64,000 nt of DNA. It comes from Ruminococcus sp. CAG:563. GTDB taxonomy: Bacteria; Bacillota; Clostridia; Oscillospirales; Acutalibacteraceae. A program made the position numbers and the translations under genes. Positions 25,655 through 34,923 of the stretch are shown in pieces; within the stretch, counting starts at the first letter, position 1, and every line of letters begins with the position of its first letter. The notes under the pieces are model-generated. The model was not told the origin of the DNA. It saw only the letters and a program-made list of their open reading frames with translations, and ran no database searches. The stretch is taken from positions 37,520 through 101,519 of the forward strand of contig FR882085.1 of NCBI GenBank assembly GCA_000434915.1. Reading direction: 5' to 3'.

Positions 25655-28102
25655 CTAAAGTATATTTTCGGGATTTATATCTATATAAACGGATACATCA
25701 TTGTATGCCCTGTCCGAACCGGTATATTTCAACAGCTCGTTCATCAAGGCTCTGAAACGCTTTGTATTTTTGCATTTCAGAATCAATCTGTATCTGAATT
25801 TATTGCTGATTTTGGAAACTCTCGCCGTCATTGGGCCGAGAGCTATAATTTTTAAATCGTTGTATTCGCCGCCGAGCTTTTCCTTGAGCTTGTCGGTAAA
25901 TTTTTGCGAAGCAACCCTGACCTTAGGTTCGTTTTCGCCGATAAAGCCGATAAGACAGATATCGCAATAAGGCGGATAAATGAGCATTTTTCTTGTTTTC
26001 AGCTCATCCTTAAAGAAAGCGTCGTAATCCTGCCGTGCGGCAATTTGAATAACGTCATTTTCGGGGTTGCAGGTCTGTATGACCGCCGTTCCCTCATATC
26101 GGCCTCTGCCGGCTCTGCCGACAACCTGCGTGAGCAAATCGAAGGTTCTCTCCTGGCTTCTGAAATCGTCGTTATTGAGCTGCTGATCGGCATTGATAAC
26201 GCCGACGAGCGTAACATTTTCAAAGTCAAGACCCTTTGCGACCATCTGCGTGCCGAGGAGGATATCATATTTGCCGTCGGCAAAGTCTTTCAGCTTGTTC
26301 TCATGCGAATAGCGTCCCATTGTGCTGTCGGCGTCCATTCTGAGAATTCGTGCTTCAGGGAATAACGTCGCAAGCTCATCCTCAATCTTCTGCGTTCCCG
26401 TGCCCGAATATCTGACGTCATGCGAGCCGCACTCGGGACAAATTTCGGTAAATGGCTCGGAATAACCGCAGTAATGGCACATGAGCCTGCCGTTTGCATG
26501 ATGATAGGTCATTGAAATACTGCATGACGGACAGGTCAGAACATGACCGCACGCCCTGCATTCCGCAAAGGTGTTGTAGCCTCTGCGATTGATAAGTAAA
26601 ATCGACTGCCTGCCGTTTTCAAGGTTGTATTGCAGTCTCGATCTCAGCTCCTCGCTGAAATTGGAGGATTGCGACAATGCTTCCGTCAGCATATCGACAA
26701 TCCGCACCTCGGGAAGAACCGAGCTTGAATAGCGCTTTGTAAGTCTGTTGATTGTATACTGCCCCGCCTGTGCCTTTGCAAATGTTTCAATGCTCGGCGT
26801 TGCGCTGGAGAAAACAAGAAGTGCCTTATGATAGGCACAGCGAAAACGTGCCACGTCCTTTGCGCCGTATCTCGGCGTCTGCTCGGATTTGTATGTATGC
26901 TCCTGTTCCTCATCAATGATTATCAGACCGAGGTTTTCAAGCGGAGCAAACACGGCGCTTCTTGTGCCGACAACAATCCTGACATTTTCATTTCTGACTC
27001 TTTTCCATTCGTCAAGCCGCTGACCTGCCGAAAGTGCGCTGTGAAAAACTGCGACCTCCCTGCCGTAGCGGTTCATAAACAGATTAAGAGTCTGCGGTGT
27101 AAGAGCAATTTCCGGCACCATGACGATAACGTTTTTGCCCCTATCGAGCATCTCGTCGATCAATCTCAGGTAAACCATGGTTTTGCCGCTGCCCGTAACT
27201 CCGTAGAGAAGCGAAGCTCCGCCCCCGCCCGAGAAATATTGCCCAAGCATGTTTTCAAAGGCTTTTTGCTGCTCGTCATTGAGAATGATTTCTTCTCGTT
27301 GCGGTGCAACAGTCTTATTTTCGTAAGGGTCACGGTAAATCTCGTTGTCGAAAATCTCAACAAGTCCTTTTTTCTCGAGAGCCTGTACTACTGATGCCGT
27401 AAATCCCGTGAAATAGCAAAGCTCCTTGACCGAAACGGTTCCTATATCATTGAGAACATCGAGAACTTCAAGCTGTTTTTTGGTCAGCTTTTCTGTCGTT
27501 TCAAGGATTTCTCTGCCGCCCTCCGTCAGTCTGACTGTTTTAACTGTCAGGTCGCCTGTTTTTCGCACGGAATCAAAATTTCTGATCAACAGACCTTTCT
27601 TTACCATCTTTTCAAGAAGTGAAATTTCAGGCGTGAAGCCAAGCTTTTTGAGAAGCCTTTCACCCTCAACATAGCCCTTTTGAGAGAGAAGAAAATTATA
27701 AATCTGCTTTTCGTCCGCCGAACAGTCGTCTAAACTGACATTCGGAACGGCTGTGTAGGTAGTAACGGTTCTGTGGCACATGCCGGACGGCAAAACAGCC
27801 TTTGCGGCTTCAAAATAGGTGCAAAAAGTTCTTTCCTTAAGCCATTCGACAAGCTTGAGCATCTCGTCATTGAGAACCGGAGCTTCGTCGATAACCTGAG
27901 AAATTCGTTTTAATTTTTCTTCACCGTTATAGCTTGAAACAGCGAGGACAACGCCCTGACGGCACTTGTTTCCCCTGCCGAAAGGCACAAGAACACGGCA
28001 GCCGGGAGAACATTCCTCGTCGCCGAGGAGGTATGAAAAAGGCTTGTCAAAGGAAAACGCAGAGTTTTCCACGGCAACAGCCGCAACTTTTTCGACAGTC
28101 AT
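25655..28102 (-). CDS. priA: Primosomal replication restart helicase PriA
   Basis: An 815-residue superfamily 2 helicase that restarts stalled replication forks. The N-terminal 3'-binding and winged-helix domains come first. Then come Walker A (YGVTGSGKT), the DEEQ box, a cysteine-rich zinc region (CRACG, CPSC, CHYC, CPEC pairs) around residues 510-555, helicase motifs V and VI (LLGTQMVAKGLDF, QVVGRAGRG) and the C-terminal domain. The start ATG has an excellent GGAGG. It lies downstream of rpoZ. The usual coaBC neighbour is missing. Confidence 0.95.
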   Translation of the reverse strand: MTVEKVAAVAVENSAFSFDKPFSYLLGDEECSPGCRVLVPFGRGNKCRQGVVLAVSSYNGEEKLKRISQVIDEAPVLNDEMLKLVEWLKERTFCTYFEAAKAVLPSGMCHRTVTTYTAVPNVSLDDCSADEKQIYNFLLSQKGYVEGERLLKKLGFTPEISLLEKMVKKGLLIRNFDSVRKTGDLTVKTVRLTEGGREILETTEKLTKKQLEVLDVLNDIGTVSVKELCYFTGFTASVVQALEKKGLVEIFDNEIYRDPYENKTVAPQREEIILNDEQQKAFENMLGQYFSGGGGASLLYGVTGSGKTMVYLRLIDEMLDRGKNVIVMVPEIALTPQTLNLFMNRYGREVAVFHSALSAGQRLDEWKRVRNENVRIVVGTRSAVFAPLENLGLIIIDEEQEHTYKSEQTPRYGAKDVARFRCAYHKALLVFSSATPSIETFAKAQAGQYTINRLTKRYSSSVLPEVRIVDMLTEALSQSSNFSEELRSRLQYNLENGRQSILLINRRGYNTFAECRACGHVLTCPSCSISMTYHHANGRLMCHYCGYSEPFTEICPECGSHDVRYSGTGTQKIEDELATLFPEARILRMDADSTMGRYSHENKLKDFADGKYDILLGTQMVAKGLDFENVTLVGVINADQQLNNDDFRSQERTFDLLTQVVGRAGRGRYEGTAVIQTCNPENDVIQIAARQDYDAFFKDELKTRKMLIYPPYCDICLIGFIGENEPKVRVASQKFTDKLKEKLGGEYNDLKIIALGPMTARVSKISNKFRYRLILKCKNTKRFRALMNELLKYTGSDRAYNDVSVYIDINPENIL

Positions 28103-28137
28103 TTTGTACCTCCGTAATTATTTAAGAATTAACGATA

Positions 28138-28371
28138 TTAAAGATCCTTGATCTCGTCCGGCTCAACAATTTCATACTTGTTGTTAAGGATTTCGTCAAG
28201 AGCGATGCTTACCGGCTTCTCAACAAGGATAATTCCATCCTCTTCGGCTTCCTCGGAGATCTCTCTTGCACGCTTTGCAGTTGCTCTGACAAGAGAATAG
28301 CGGCTGATGTGATTTGAAAGCACTGAGCTTAAATCCGGATTGAATTTGAAATTTTTGTTCTGATCAAACAT
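28138..28371 (-). CDS. rpoZ: RNA polymerase omega subunit
   Basis: A 77-residue protein starting at the ATG at 28371, supported by GAGGT. It contains the conserved SRYSLVRATAKRAREI helix and a C-terminal EILNNKY motif of omega. Omega stabilises assembly of the core polymerase. It overlaps the gmk stop by 8 bases, and gmk-rpoZ is a widespread pair. Confidence 0.92.
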   Translation of the reverse strand: MFDQNKNFKFNPDLSSVLSNHISRYSLVRATAKRAREISEEAEEDGIILVEKPVSIALDEILNNKYEIVEPDEIKDL

Positions 28372-28978
28372 TTTTACATACCTCACTAAAAAATTTATTA
28401 CATCTGCTTACTTTGTGTGTTTCGGCAGTGATAATCGTTTTTATATCGTCAACGGCGTCCTGAAGATCGTCATTGATAACAACATAGTCATATTCGTTGC
28501 GGCATCGCTCAATTTCCCTGATAGCGATTTTCAAGCGGCGGAGAACATCGTCCTCCTCCTCGCTTCCACGGTTGCGAAGCCGAGTTTCAAGAATCTCCAT
28601 GCTCGGCGGCATGATAAATATACTGACGGCATCGGGATACATCCTTTTGATATTTCCTGCTCCCTGCACGTCAATTTTCAAAATTACAATATGTCCGTCA
28701 TCAAGCCATTTATCGACAGGTCCTTTCGGAGTGCCGTAGTAGTTAACGCCGTAACGTGCATATTCAAGCAGCTCGCCGTTTTCAACCGCATCCAGGAAAT
28801 CCTCTTCACTGACAAACATATAATCTATTCCGTTTACTTCGGAATCTCTCGGCTTTCTCGTTGTCATTGAAACCGATTTTGTAATATCAATATCCGATTT
28901 AAAAAGCTCGGCAATGACTGTATCTTTTCCGGAGCCTGCCGGACCCGAAAGAATAACCAGCATTCCGTTATTCTTCAT
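28364..28978 (-). CDS. gmk: Guanylate kinase
   Basis: A 204-residue enzyme phosphorylating GMP to GDP. The P-loop GPAGSGKDT lies near 11-19, the SMTTRKPR region and the GMP-binding YGTPK segment are present, and a lid region is rich in Arg. The ATG at 28978 overlaps remA by 11 bases and has GAGGA upstream. Longer starts would extend further into remA. Confidence 0.94.
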   Translation of the reverse strand: MKNNGMLVILSGPAGSGKDTVIAELFKSDIDITKSVSMTTRKPRDSEVNGIDYMFVSEEDFLDAVENGELLEYARYGVNYYGTPKGPVDKWLDDGHIVILKIDVQGAGNIKRMYPDAVSIFIMPPSMEILETRLRNRGSEEEDDVLRRLKIAIREIERCRNEYDYVVINDDLQDAVDDIKTIITAETHKVSRCNKFFSEVCKNV

Positions 28979-29237
28979 CGTCCTCATCCTCCTCATAATC
29001 CTTGTCCTCATCGAGTCTATTGGCAACCGTCTCGGCCTGAAGATAGGTCAGAATAACCTGATCGCAGTCCGTAATGATAACCGCTCTCGTTCTTCTGCCG
29101 TGGGTTGCGTCAATAAGAGTACCCTTCTCCTTGCAGTCCTGAACTATTCGCTTGATCGGAGCCGATTCGGGGCTTACGATAGCAATAATTCTGTCCGCAT
29201 TAACCATATTGCCGAAGCCGATATTGATAAGCTTCAT
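28968..29237 (-). CDS. remA: RemA-like regulatory protein (DUF370)
   Basis: An 89-residue protein with the near-invariant start [12 protein letters not shown], then [13 protein letters not shown] and [12 protein letters not shown], which identify RemA. In Bacillus RemA is a DNA-binding activator of matrix and osmoprotection genes. The order yicC-remA-gmk-rpoZ is conserved. The C-terminal tail of about 14 residues is almost entirely Asp/Glu, more acidic than I expect for this family. Confidence 0.92.
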   Translation of the reverse strand: MKLINIGFGNMVNADRIIAIVSPESAPIKRIVQDCKEKGTLIDATHGRRTRAVIITDCDQVILTYLQAETVANRLDEDKDYEEDEDDEE

Positions 29238-29249
29238 ACTTTCACCCCG

Positions 29250-30128
29250 TTATTCGATATTTTGAACCTGCTCACGAATTTTTTCAACCTCAGACTTGAT
29301 TTCAAGAACGCGTCTTGCAATCTCAACGTCGTTTGCCTTTGAACCGATGGTGTTTGCCTCACGGTTGATTTCCTGAACAAGGAAGTCCATCTTTCTGCCG
29401 ATAGCCTCGGTCGAATTGAAGAAGTCCTTGAGCTGAGAAATGTGGCTTCTAAGACGCACGGTTTCCTCGGCGACGGCAATCTTATCAGCATATATTGCCG
29501 CTTCGGTAAGAAGTCTCGCTTCTTCAACGTGGATATCGCCGAGAAGCTCCTGCATTCTTGCAAGCAGCTTTTCGTTGTATTCCCTGACCGTCTCTGGAGA
29601 ACGCTCCTCAACGAATTCAACATAAGAAAGTATAAGGTCGGCTCTTGAAACAATATCGTCACGGAGCTTTTGGCCCTCAACCTCACGCATATTGATGAAT
29701 TTATCCACAGCCTTTTCGGCAACTGCTTTAACAGCGTTCCATATCTTGTCCTCGTCGGCCTCCGCCTTGCGGATAACAAGAACATCGTTCATTCTTGCAA
29801 GAAGACCTGCATTAAGGTTGTTCTCGATTCCGTAGGTCTCGGAAAGCTCATTGAAAGCCTTCACATATCCGTCGGCAAGGGATTTGTTAACCTCGACAAC
29901 AACAGTGTCGTCCTCAAGGTTGTCCACCTGAACGTAGCACTCAATCTTGCCTCTTGAAACCTTTGACTGAACAAAGGATTTTAGCTTCTCGTCAAGAAAT
30001 CCGTAATTTCTCGGAACTCTTGACGAAAAATCAAAATATCTGTGATTTACGCTTTTAATTTCAACGGCGACATTCATTCCGTCAACCATTTCCTGACATC
30101 GGCCGTAGCCTGTCATGCTTTTAACCAT
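29250..30128 (-). CDS. yicC: YicC/YloC family endoribonuclease
   Basis: A 292-residue protein with the family-defining start MVKSMTGYGR and the KSVNHRYFD segment. The C-terminal domain contains the conserved FLVQEINREANTIGSKAND region. YicC proteins are endoribonucleases involved in RNA turnover. The ATG at 30128 is chosen because the family begins there; the open frame continues further upstream. It is followed by remA at 12 bases. Confidence 0.93.
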   Translation of the reverse strand: MVKSMTGYGRCQEMVDGMNVAVEIKSVNHRYFDFSSRVPRNYGFLDEKLKSFVQSKVSRGKIECYVQVDNLEDDTVVVEVNKSLADGYVKAFNELSETYGIENNLNAGLLARMNDVLVIRKAEADEDKIWNAVKAVAEKAVDKFINMREVEGQKLRDDIVSRADLILSYVEFVEERSPETVREYNEKLLARMQELLGDIHVEEARLLTEAAIYADKIAVAEETVRLRSHISQLKDFFNSTEAIGRKMDFLVQEINREANTIGSKANDVEIARRVLEIKSEVEKIREQVQNIE

Positions 30129-30147
30129 AATAAACCAACTTCCCGAA

Positions 30148-30516
30148 TTATTTTTTCTTGCAGCAGCTTCCCGCAAGCAGCTCGGGGATCTCCCCTTCAA
30201 GTATATTATCTTTATTTTCTTTAAAGCCGAGTGTTTTCGCAACATTAACACCGCTTACGGCCTTGTAATAAGCAATATAAACTCCTCGGTTTGCTCCGTA
30301 GTTCAGCGAGCTTCTGATGAAGCCCTCAACCGTTTCATCGTCGCTCTCGGTCACAACGTCAATGATTTCCATCGTGTAGCCGTTGAGCCTGAAAACGGAA
30401 AAGCCGCACTCTGCACCGCCATTAGCTATATCAAAACCCAAGTAACCGTTTAACGTTTTGTCATTGCAAAACGGCTCGGGGAGCTTATCGCTCGCAACAG
30501 GTGAAAATTTAATCAT
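30148..30516 (-). CDS. Small GNAT-like protein, function unknown
   Basis: A 122-residue soluble protein. The pattern of a central beta-rich part (GFSVFRLNGYTMEIIDVV) and a late AKTLGFKE motif resembles the end of a GNAT acetyltransferase fold, but a clear acetyl-CoA loop is absent. It ends in two adjacent cysteines and three lysines. GAGGTGAT lies just ahead of the ATG. It sits between the rluB-like gene (9 bases) and yicC (19 bases), so it is part of the long transcript. The family assignment is weak. Confidence 0.75.
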   Translation of the reverse strand: MIKFSPVASDKLPEPFCNDKTLNGYLGFDIANGGAECGFSVFRLNGYTMEIIDVVTESDDETVEGFIRSSLNYGANRGVYIAYYKAVSGVNVAKTLGFKENKDNILEGEIPELLAGSCCKKK

Positions 30517-30525
30517 ATTATCACC

Positions 30526-31269
30526 TCAAAATTTATTAACCTTCATGCCCGATGAAACCATGAGCTTGTGAACCTCGTCCTCTTTAAGCTCACGCCATTT
30601 TCCCGGAGGAAGCATTCCGAGCTTCAGGGAACCCATTGAAGTTCTCTTGAGCCTTGCGACCTCAAGACCGAGCGATTCGCACATCTTTCTTATCTGACGG
30701 TTCCTGCCCTCGTAGAGAACGATCTCCATAACAACTCTGTTACCCTGCTTTTCGATAATATGAGCGTCGGCCGGAGCGGTAATTCTTCCGTCGATTTCCA
30801 TGCCTGTTGCAAAAGCAGTAAGCATGTCCTCCGTCACATCGGGACGAACCGTAACACGGTAGGTCTTTGGAATGTGCTTTGACGGATGTGTCATGTGATT
30901 TGCAAATTCACCGTCATTCGTCATGAGCAAAAGTCCCTCTGAGTCCTTATCGAGTCTGCCGACGGGGTAAACCCTTGCGCCGACGTCACGGACAAGCTCA
31001 GCAACACACTTTCTGCCCATTTCGTCATCCATGGTCGTAATATAACCTCTCGGTTTATGAAGCATAATATAATAATGCTTCCTGCTTCCGACAATTTTTC
31101 TGCCGCTGACGGTAACAGTGTCATGCTTCGGGCTGATTTTATCGCCGATTTGTGCAACCTTACCGTTCACCTTAACCTTACCCTGGGCGATAAGCTCCTC
31201 TGCCTTACGGCGTGAAGCAACCGCACACATGGAAAGGTATTTTTGAAGCCTGATTCTATCATCAGTCAT
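30526..31269 (-). CDS. rluB: RluB/RsuA-type rRNA pseudouridine synthase
   Basis: A 247-residue enzyme with an N-terminal S4 RNA-binding domain (about 6-65) and a catalytic domain carrying the GRLDKDSEGLLLMTNDG motif with the nucleophilic Asp. Toward the end the EGRNRQIRKMCE motif is present. It modifies uridine in rRNA, most likely 23S U2605 by family similarity. Its ATG overlaps the stop of the carboxypeptidase gene by 4 bases. Confidence 0.92.
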   Translation of the reverse strand: MTDDRIRLQKYLSMCAVASRRKAEELIAQGKVKVNGKVAQIGDKISPKHDTVTVSGRKIVGSRKHYYIMLHKPRGYITTMDDEMGRKCVAELVRDVGARVYPVGRLDKDSEGLLLMTNDGEFANHMTHPSKHIPKTYRVTVRPDVTEDMLTAFATGMEIDGRITAPADAHIIEKQGNRVVMEIVLYEGRNRQIRKMCESLGLEVARLKRTSMGSLKLGMLPPGKWRELKEDEVHKLMVSSGMKVNKF

Positions 31270-32384
31270 TTTAAAAATCTCTCCTTAATTCTTTGAAAGA
31301 AGCTTTTTTCTTCCTGCTTTTGTTCCTGGACGTCAATATTCTCCGCCGCAACAATATCCGCTGAACCGATATTTTTTCCGTCAAGGTAAAATTTAACCTC
31401 ACCGAGTCTATCGCCTTTTTTGATCGGGGCATATGCGAATTTATCAACAACGAGCTTTTGAACCGGATTTCTTTGTTCCGAACTGTCATATTCAAACTGT
31501 GCACAGCAAAGCTTGCATTTTTCAACATTTCCACCGACGACATCTATCGTTTGTGGAATTGCAGGTTTGAAAACATACCTTTTAAGTCTTGAAAAGCCGT
31601 AGTCAAGCATAAGCTTGTGGTCATTCCAGTCGTTCGGGGCATTGAGCGTCACGGCAACAAGGCCCGTTCCATCCTTTTCGGCATAGGAAACAAGGCAGCG
31701 GCCGCTCTTTTTCGTAAAGCCCGTCTTGATTCCAAACGCATATTTGTAGCTCTCCAAAAGCCGGTTGTGATTATACAAGGTTCGCTTGTACGGCGGGTTT
31801 CCGTAGCTTAATGTTACCTTTTTCGACGAGCAAACAGATCTGAACACTGGATCATTAACCGCATATCTGCCCAAAAGAGCCATATCGTAAGCGGTCGAAT
31901 AATGATTTTTGTCATCAAGACCCGACGGTGTTACAAAGTTCGTATTATCCATGCCGATTTCTTTAGCTTTGGCGTTCATTTTCTTTGCGAAGTTTTCAAC
32001 ATTTCCGCCGAGATAATATGCCGTAACGTTTGCGGCGTCATTTCCCGACGGCAAAAGCATACCGTAAATCAGCTCGTATAAAGATACACTGTCACCGGGA
32101 AGAAGCCCCATTGAGGTTCCCTCAACCTGAATCATTTCTTTTGATACCGTGATTTCGTCATGCAATTTGCCCGACTGCGCCGCAAGAAGTGATGTCATTA
32201 TCTTAGTTGTGCTCGCCATCGAATGATGCTCATAGGCATTTTTCTGAAATATGACCTCGCCCGTCTGCTGAGATATCAGCACGGCACATTCTGCTGATAC
32301 GTCGGAACTCTCAAGCGCAGAAACACTAACCGTCATCATACAAAAAACAGTCAAAAAAAGTATTATTTTTTTTAGCAAATCCAT
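31266..32384 (-). CDS. D-alanyl-D-alanine carboxypeptidase (DacF/PBP5 class)
   Basis: A secreted serine peptidase S11 that trims peptidoglycan stem peptides. The signal peptide covers residues 1-24. Catalytic motifs are SxxK (Ser58, Lys61), SGN at 113-115 and a KTG near 220. A C-terminal beta domain and basic tail follow. Members of this class are DacF, DacA and DacB. The start is uncertain: the ATG at 32384 lies right inside the GGTGAT ribosome binding site, so the TTG at 32378 could be the real start. It lies 42 bases after gerW. Confidence 0.9.
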   Translation of the reverse strand: MDLLKKIILFLTVFCMMTVSVSALESSDVSAECAVLISQQTGEVIFQKNAYEHHSMASTTKIMTSLLAAQSGKLHDEITVSKEMIQVEGTSMGLLPGDSVSLYELIYGMLLPSGNDAANVTAYYLGGNVENFAKKMNAKAKEIGMDNTNFVTPSGLDDKNHYSTAYDMALLGRYAVNDPVFRSVCSSKKVTLSYGNPPYKRTLYNHNRLLESYKYAFGIKTGFTKKSGRCLVSYAEKDGTGLVAVTLNAPNDWNDHKLMLDYGFSRLKRYVFKPAIPQTIDVVGGNVEKCKLCCAQFEYDSSEQRNPVQKLVVDKFAYAPIKKGDRLGEVKFYLDGKNIGSADIVAAENIDVQEQKQEEKSFFQRIKERFLK

Positions 32385-32426
32385 CACCTGCCATATAAAA
32401 GCTATATGCACAGGCAGGGTTAAATA

Positions 32427-32843
32427 TTAGTCCTCAACAAAAACGGAATCTTCCTTGTCGTCCTTTTTGTCGCCGTTGAACTTATTGACAATATCGCCGA
32501 CCTTATTAACAACGTCGGGAACCATACCGATAATTCTCTCTGCGGAGCTTTCGGAGCCTTCGCAGATGTACTTAACGCTGACTTCGCCCTTATTGATAAC
32601 AAGGAATGCAACGGGAGAAATCGTTACTCCTGCTCCGCCGCCGCCGCCGAAAAGCTCCTTAGCGCTCTTTGACGGAAAATCCGAACCGCCCGAAGCAAAG
32701 CCGTAGGTAACCTTTGAGATCGGAATAACCTTGATTCCGTCGCCTGCGTCGATAGGATCACCGATAATTGTTTGGCAGTCAACCATGTCCTTAATCTTAT
32801 CGATGGCTGTTGCAAGAATTCCTGATGCTGACTGATCTTTCAT
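32427..32843 (-). CDS. gerW: Spore germination protein GerW (YtfJ)
   Basis: A 138-residue protein with the GerW hallmarks: the GDPIDAGDG segment, IPISKVTYGFASGG, a Gly-rich loop of five glycines near 66-70 and the VAFLVI strand. In Bacillus it is needed for germination with L-alanine. It is 2 bases after a DUF2953 gene, the same pairing as ytfI-ytfJ in Bacillus. The acidic C-terminal tail is typical. Confidence 0.92.
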   Translation of the reverse strand: MKDQSASGILATAIDKIKDMVDCQTIIGDPIDAGDGIKVIPISKVTYGFASGGSDFPSKSAKELFGGGGGAGVTISPVAFLVINKGEVSVKYICEGSESSAERIIGMVPDVVNKVGDIVNKFNGDKKDDKEDSVFVED

Positions 32844-32845
32844 GT

Positions 32846-33529
32846 TTAGTCCGCCTTTCTATTTGTATTATTGTTTGAAGATTTATTATTTGAAATAACA
32901 ACTTTTAAAAGCTGTTTCAATAAGCTGAAAACAAGTGCAATTCCGGCATTTATCAATGCTCTCGGAATAAATGCGGTCTTTGTAACAAACTCAACGGTCG
33001 TTTTTTCGCCGCAGTAATCGGCAAAAACATTGACCTTGTAGTCCTTGACTTTCATATTAGAACAGATGAATCCGAGCGACGGATACAAGGCTGAACAAAC
33101 CTTGCCGTACTTTATCGCGGTTGCGGCTGCGTCATCCTCCGTGATATGAATATCAAGACGGAACTTTTTAATTATAACGGCACGCTTAATGAATTTGACC
33201 GAGAATCGTTTAAGTGCCGCCACGCAGTTGTTGAGAAGCTCGATAACTCCCGCCAAGCCCTGATTATTGTAAAAGGTCTTGAGGAAATTTTCCTTCTTGG
33301 GCTTCGGCTTTTCTTCTTTCTTCTCTTCTGGCTTCTCCTCTTTCTTTTCCTCTTTCGGCTTTTCTTCTTTTTTCTTTTTTTCCGGGAAAGGATAAAGATC
33401 GAATTTCAGGAAAAGCCACGAAACCTTACACCGAACCGCATCGGTGTATTCAAGATCAAGAACGACAGGAATGCTCAAAACTATAACAAAAAATGCAATA
33501 ATTCCGAGAATTATGTATAATGCTGTCAT
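32846..33529 (-). CDS. DUF2953 membrane protein (YtfI-like)
   Basis: A 227-residue protein. An N-terminal hydrophobic helix (3-24) is followed by a stretch of about 35 residues made almost only of Lys, Glu and Pro (about 50-85), then a region with FLKTFYNNQG and later hydrophobic segments. DUF2953 proteins neighbour gerW in spore formers and are sporulation-related by association. The KE/P linker is unusually long and of low complexity. It lies 17 bases after scpB. Confidence 0.85.
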   Translation of the reverse strand: MTALYIILGIIAFFVIVLSIPVVLDLEYTDAVRCKVSWLFLKFDLYPFPEKKKKEEKPKEEKKEEKPEEKKEEKPKPKKENFLKTFYNNQGLAGVIELLNNCVAALKRFSVKFIKRAVIIKKFRLDIHITEDDAAATAIKYGKVCSALYPSLGFICSNMKVKDYKVNVFADYCGEKTTVEFVTKTAFIPRALINAGIALVFSLLKQLLKVVISNNKSSNNNTNRKAD

Positions 33530-33546
33530 TCAATCACCTCCGTGGT

Positions 33547-34167
33547 TTATTCTTCGGCCACCTTGACCGGCTCACCTGTTAGCATTTTATTTTCTATTAT
33601 TTCACCGTCGTCAAGATTAATTTCAAGCTGACCGTTTATCTCTTCACTCTTGGGCAGATCCTCATGCTCGGGAAGATCCGGCAGATCATCAAGGCTTGTC
33701 ACGCAGAAGCATTTGAGAAATTCCGGCGTTGTGCCGTAAATAAGCGGTCTGCCGGGCAGCTCCAGTCTGCCGCGTTCCTCGATAAGCCCTTTTGCAATAA
33801 GTGTTCCTATAACACCGGAGCAGTCAACACCTCTGACCTGCTCAACAAAAGATTTTGTGACCGGCTGGTTATAGGCAATTACTGCCAGAACCTCAAAAGC
33901 GGCCGCAGAAAGCGGTGTGTTTTTCTTTATTTCAAGCACAGCTCTTACCTTGTCGGCGTATTCCTGACGTGTACAAAGCTGATACATATCGTCCATTTTA
34001 ACAAGTCTGATACCGCTGTTGATTGACTTCAAAGACTCATCAATACCCTTAAGAGCATCCGCGACAGGTCCTTTTTCACATTCAAGAGCCTGACATATTC
34101 GCTCAATTTCAAGCGGTTCGCCTGCGGCAAAAAGTATTGCCTCAACGGCTCCCTGCAATTCATTCAT
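33547..34167 (-). CDS. scpB: Segregation and condensation protein B
   Basis: A 206-residue winged-helix protein that forms a condensin complex with ScpA and SMC. The motif EAILFAAGEPLEIERI opens the protein. The conserved VIAYNQPVTKSFVEQVRGVDC segment and GRPLIYGTT near 145-155 are present. The ATG at 34167 overlaps scpA by 8 bases with no strong ribosome binding site, suggesting coupled translation. Confidence 0.94.
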   Translation of the reverse strand: MNELQGAVEAILFAAGEPLEIERICQALECEKGPVADALKGIDESLKSINSGIRLVKMDDMYQLCTRQEYADKVRAVLEIKKNTPLSAAAFEVLAVIAYNQPVTKSFVEQVRGVDCSGVIGTLIAKGLIEERGRLELPGRPLIYGTTPEFLKCFCVTSLDDLPDLPEHEDLPKSEEINGQLEINLDDGEIIENKMLTGEPVKVAEE

Positions 34168-34912
34168 TATCATCTGTGTAGTCGTCCTCCACATCAAAGT
34201 TTATATCGGAATCTAACATCTCAACCTCAAGATCGTCATCGGTCTGCGTCAGAGTGATTTTTTTATCCTTGGCAAGAGAAAGTATCGCAAGGAAGGTTGC
34301 AACCATCTCCGAACGTGATTCCGCCTTTTCAAAGAAAGCTGTAAAACGCTGCCTTTTCTTTCTGAAAAGACTGCCCATAATATAGCTGACACGCTCTCTT
34401 ATCGGAACGATCTTGTGTGCAACAATGCCCGAAAAAGCCTCAATCGGCGGCGGAAGATTACGTTTTCCTCGACCGACGGCGTTAATATACGCCTTCAAAA
34501 GCTCAATCGGCTGATGCAGCCGTGTATAAGTCATGTCCGGAGGAAACTTTTCCGGCTCTCTCGAATACTGTTCGAAGCCGTCCGCCTGTGCGGCAAGCTT
34601 TTTTGCCATGATTTGGCAGTCCTGATATTCGAGCAGCTCACCCTGAAGCTCTTTTTTCAGCTCATCTGCCTCCTCCTCATGCACGGGAAGGAGCGAGACG
34701 GTTTTTATATATATCAGTCTTGCCGCCATCTCGAGAAACTCGCTGGCAACCTCCATATCCTCCTCTTTCATCTGACGGACATAATCAAGATATTGTTCGA
34801 CAAGAAGAAGAATCGGGATATCGTTTATATCAATTTTATGCTTGCTTATCAAGTGCAGGAGCAGATCCAAAGGTCCCTCAAACACATCAAGCTTATATGA
34901 TATTGCTTCCAT
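34160..34912 (-). CDS. scpA: Segregation and condensation protein A
   Basis: A 250-residue kleisin bridging SMC heads. The N-terminal FEGPLDLLLHLISKHKIDINDIPI segment and the C-terminal VATFLAILSLAKDKKI winged helix are typical. The tail after residue 235 is strongly acidic. It precedes scpB with overlap. Together they act in chromosome compaction. Confidence 0.95.
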   Translation of the reverse strand: MEAISYKLDVFEGPLDLLLHLISKHKIDINDIPILLLVEQYLDYVRQMKEEDMEVASEFLEMAARLIYIKTVSLLPVHEEEADELKKELQGELLEYQDCQIMAKKLAAQADGFEQYSREPEKFPPDMTYTRLHQPIELLKAYINAVGRGKRNLPPPIEAFSGIVAHKIVPIRERVSYIMGSLFRKKRQRFTAFFEKAESRSEMVATFLAILSLAKDKKITLTQTDDDLEVEMLDSDINFDVEDDYTDDNE

Positions 34913-34923
34913 GCTTTCACCTT

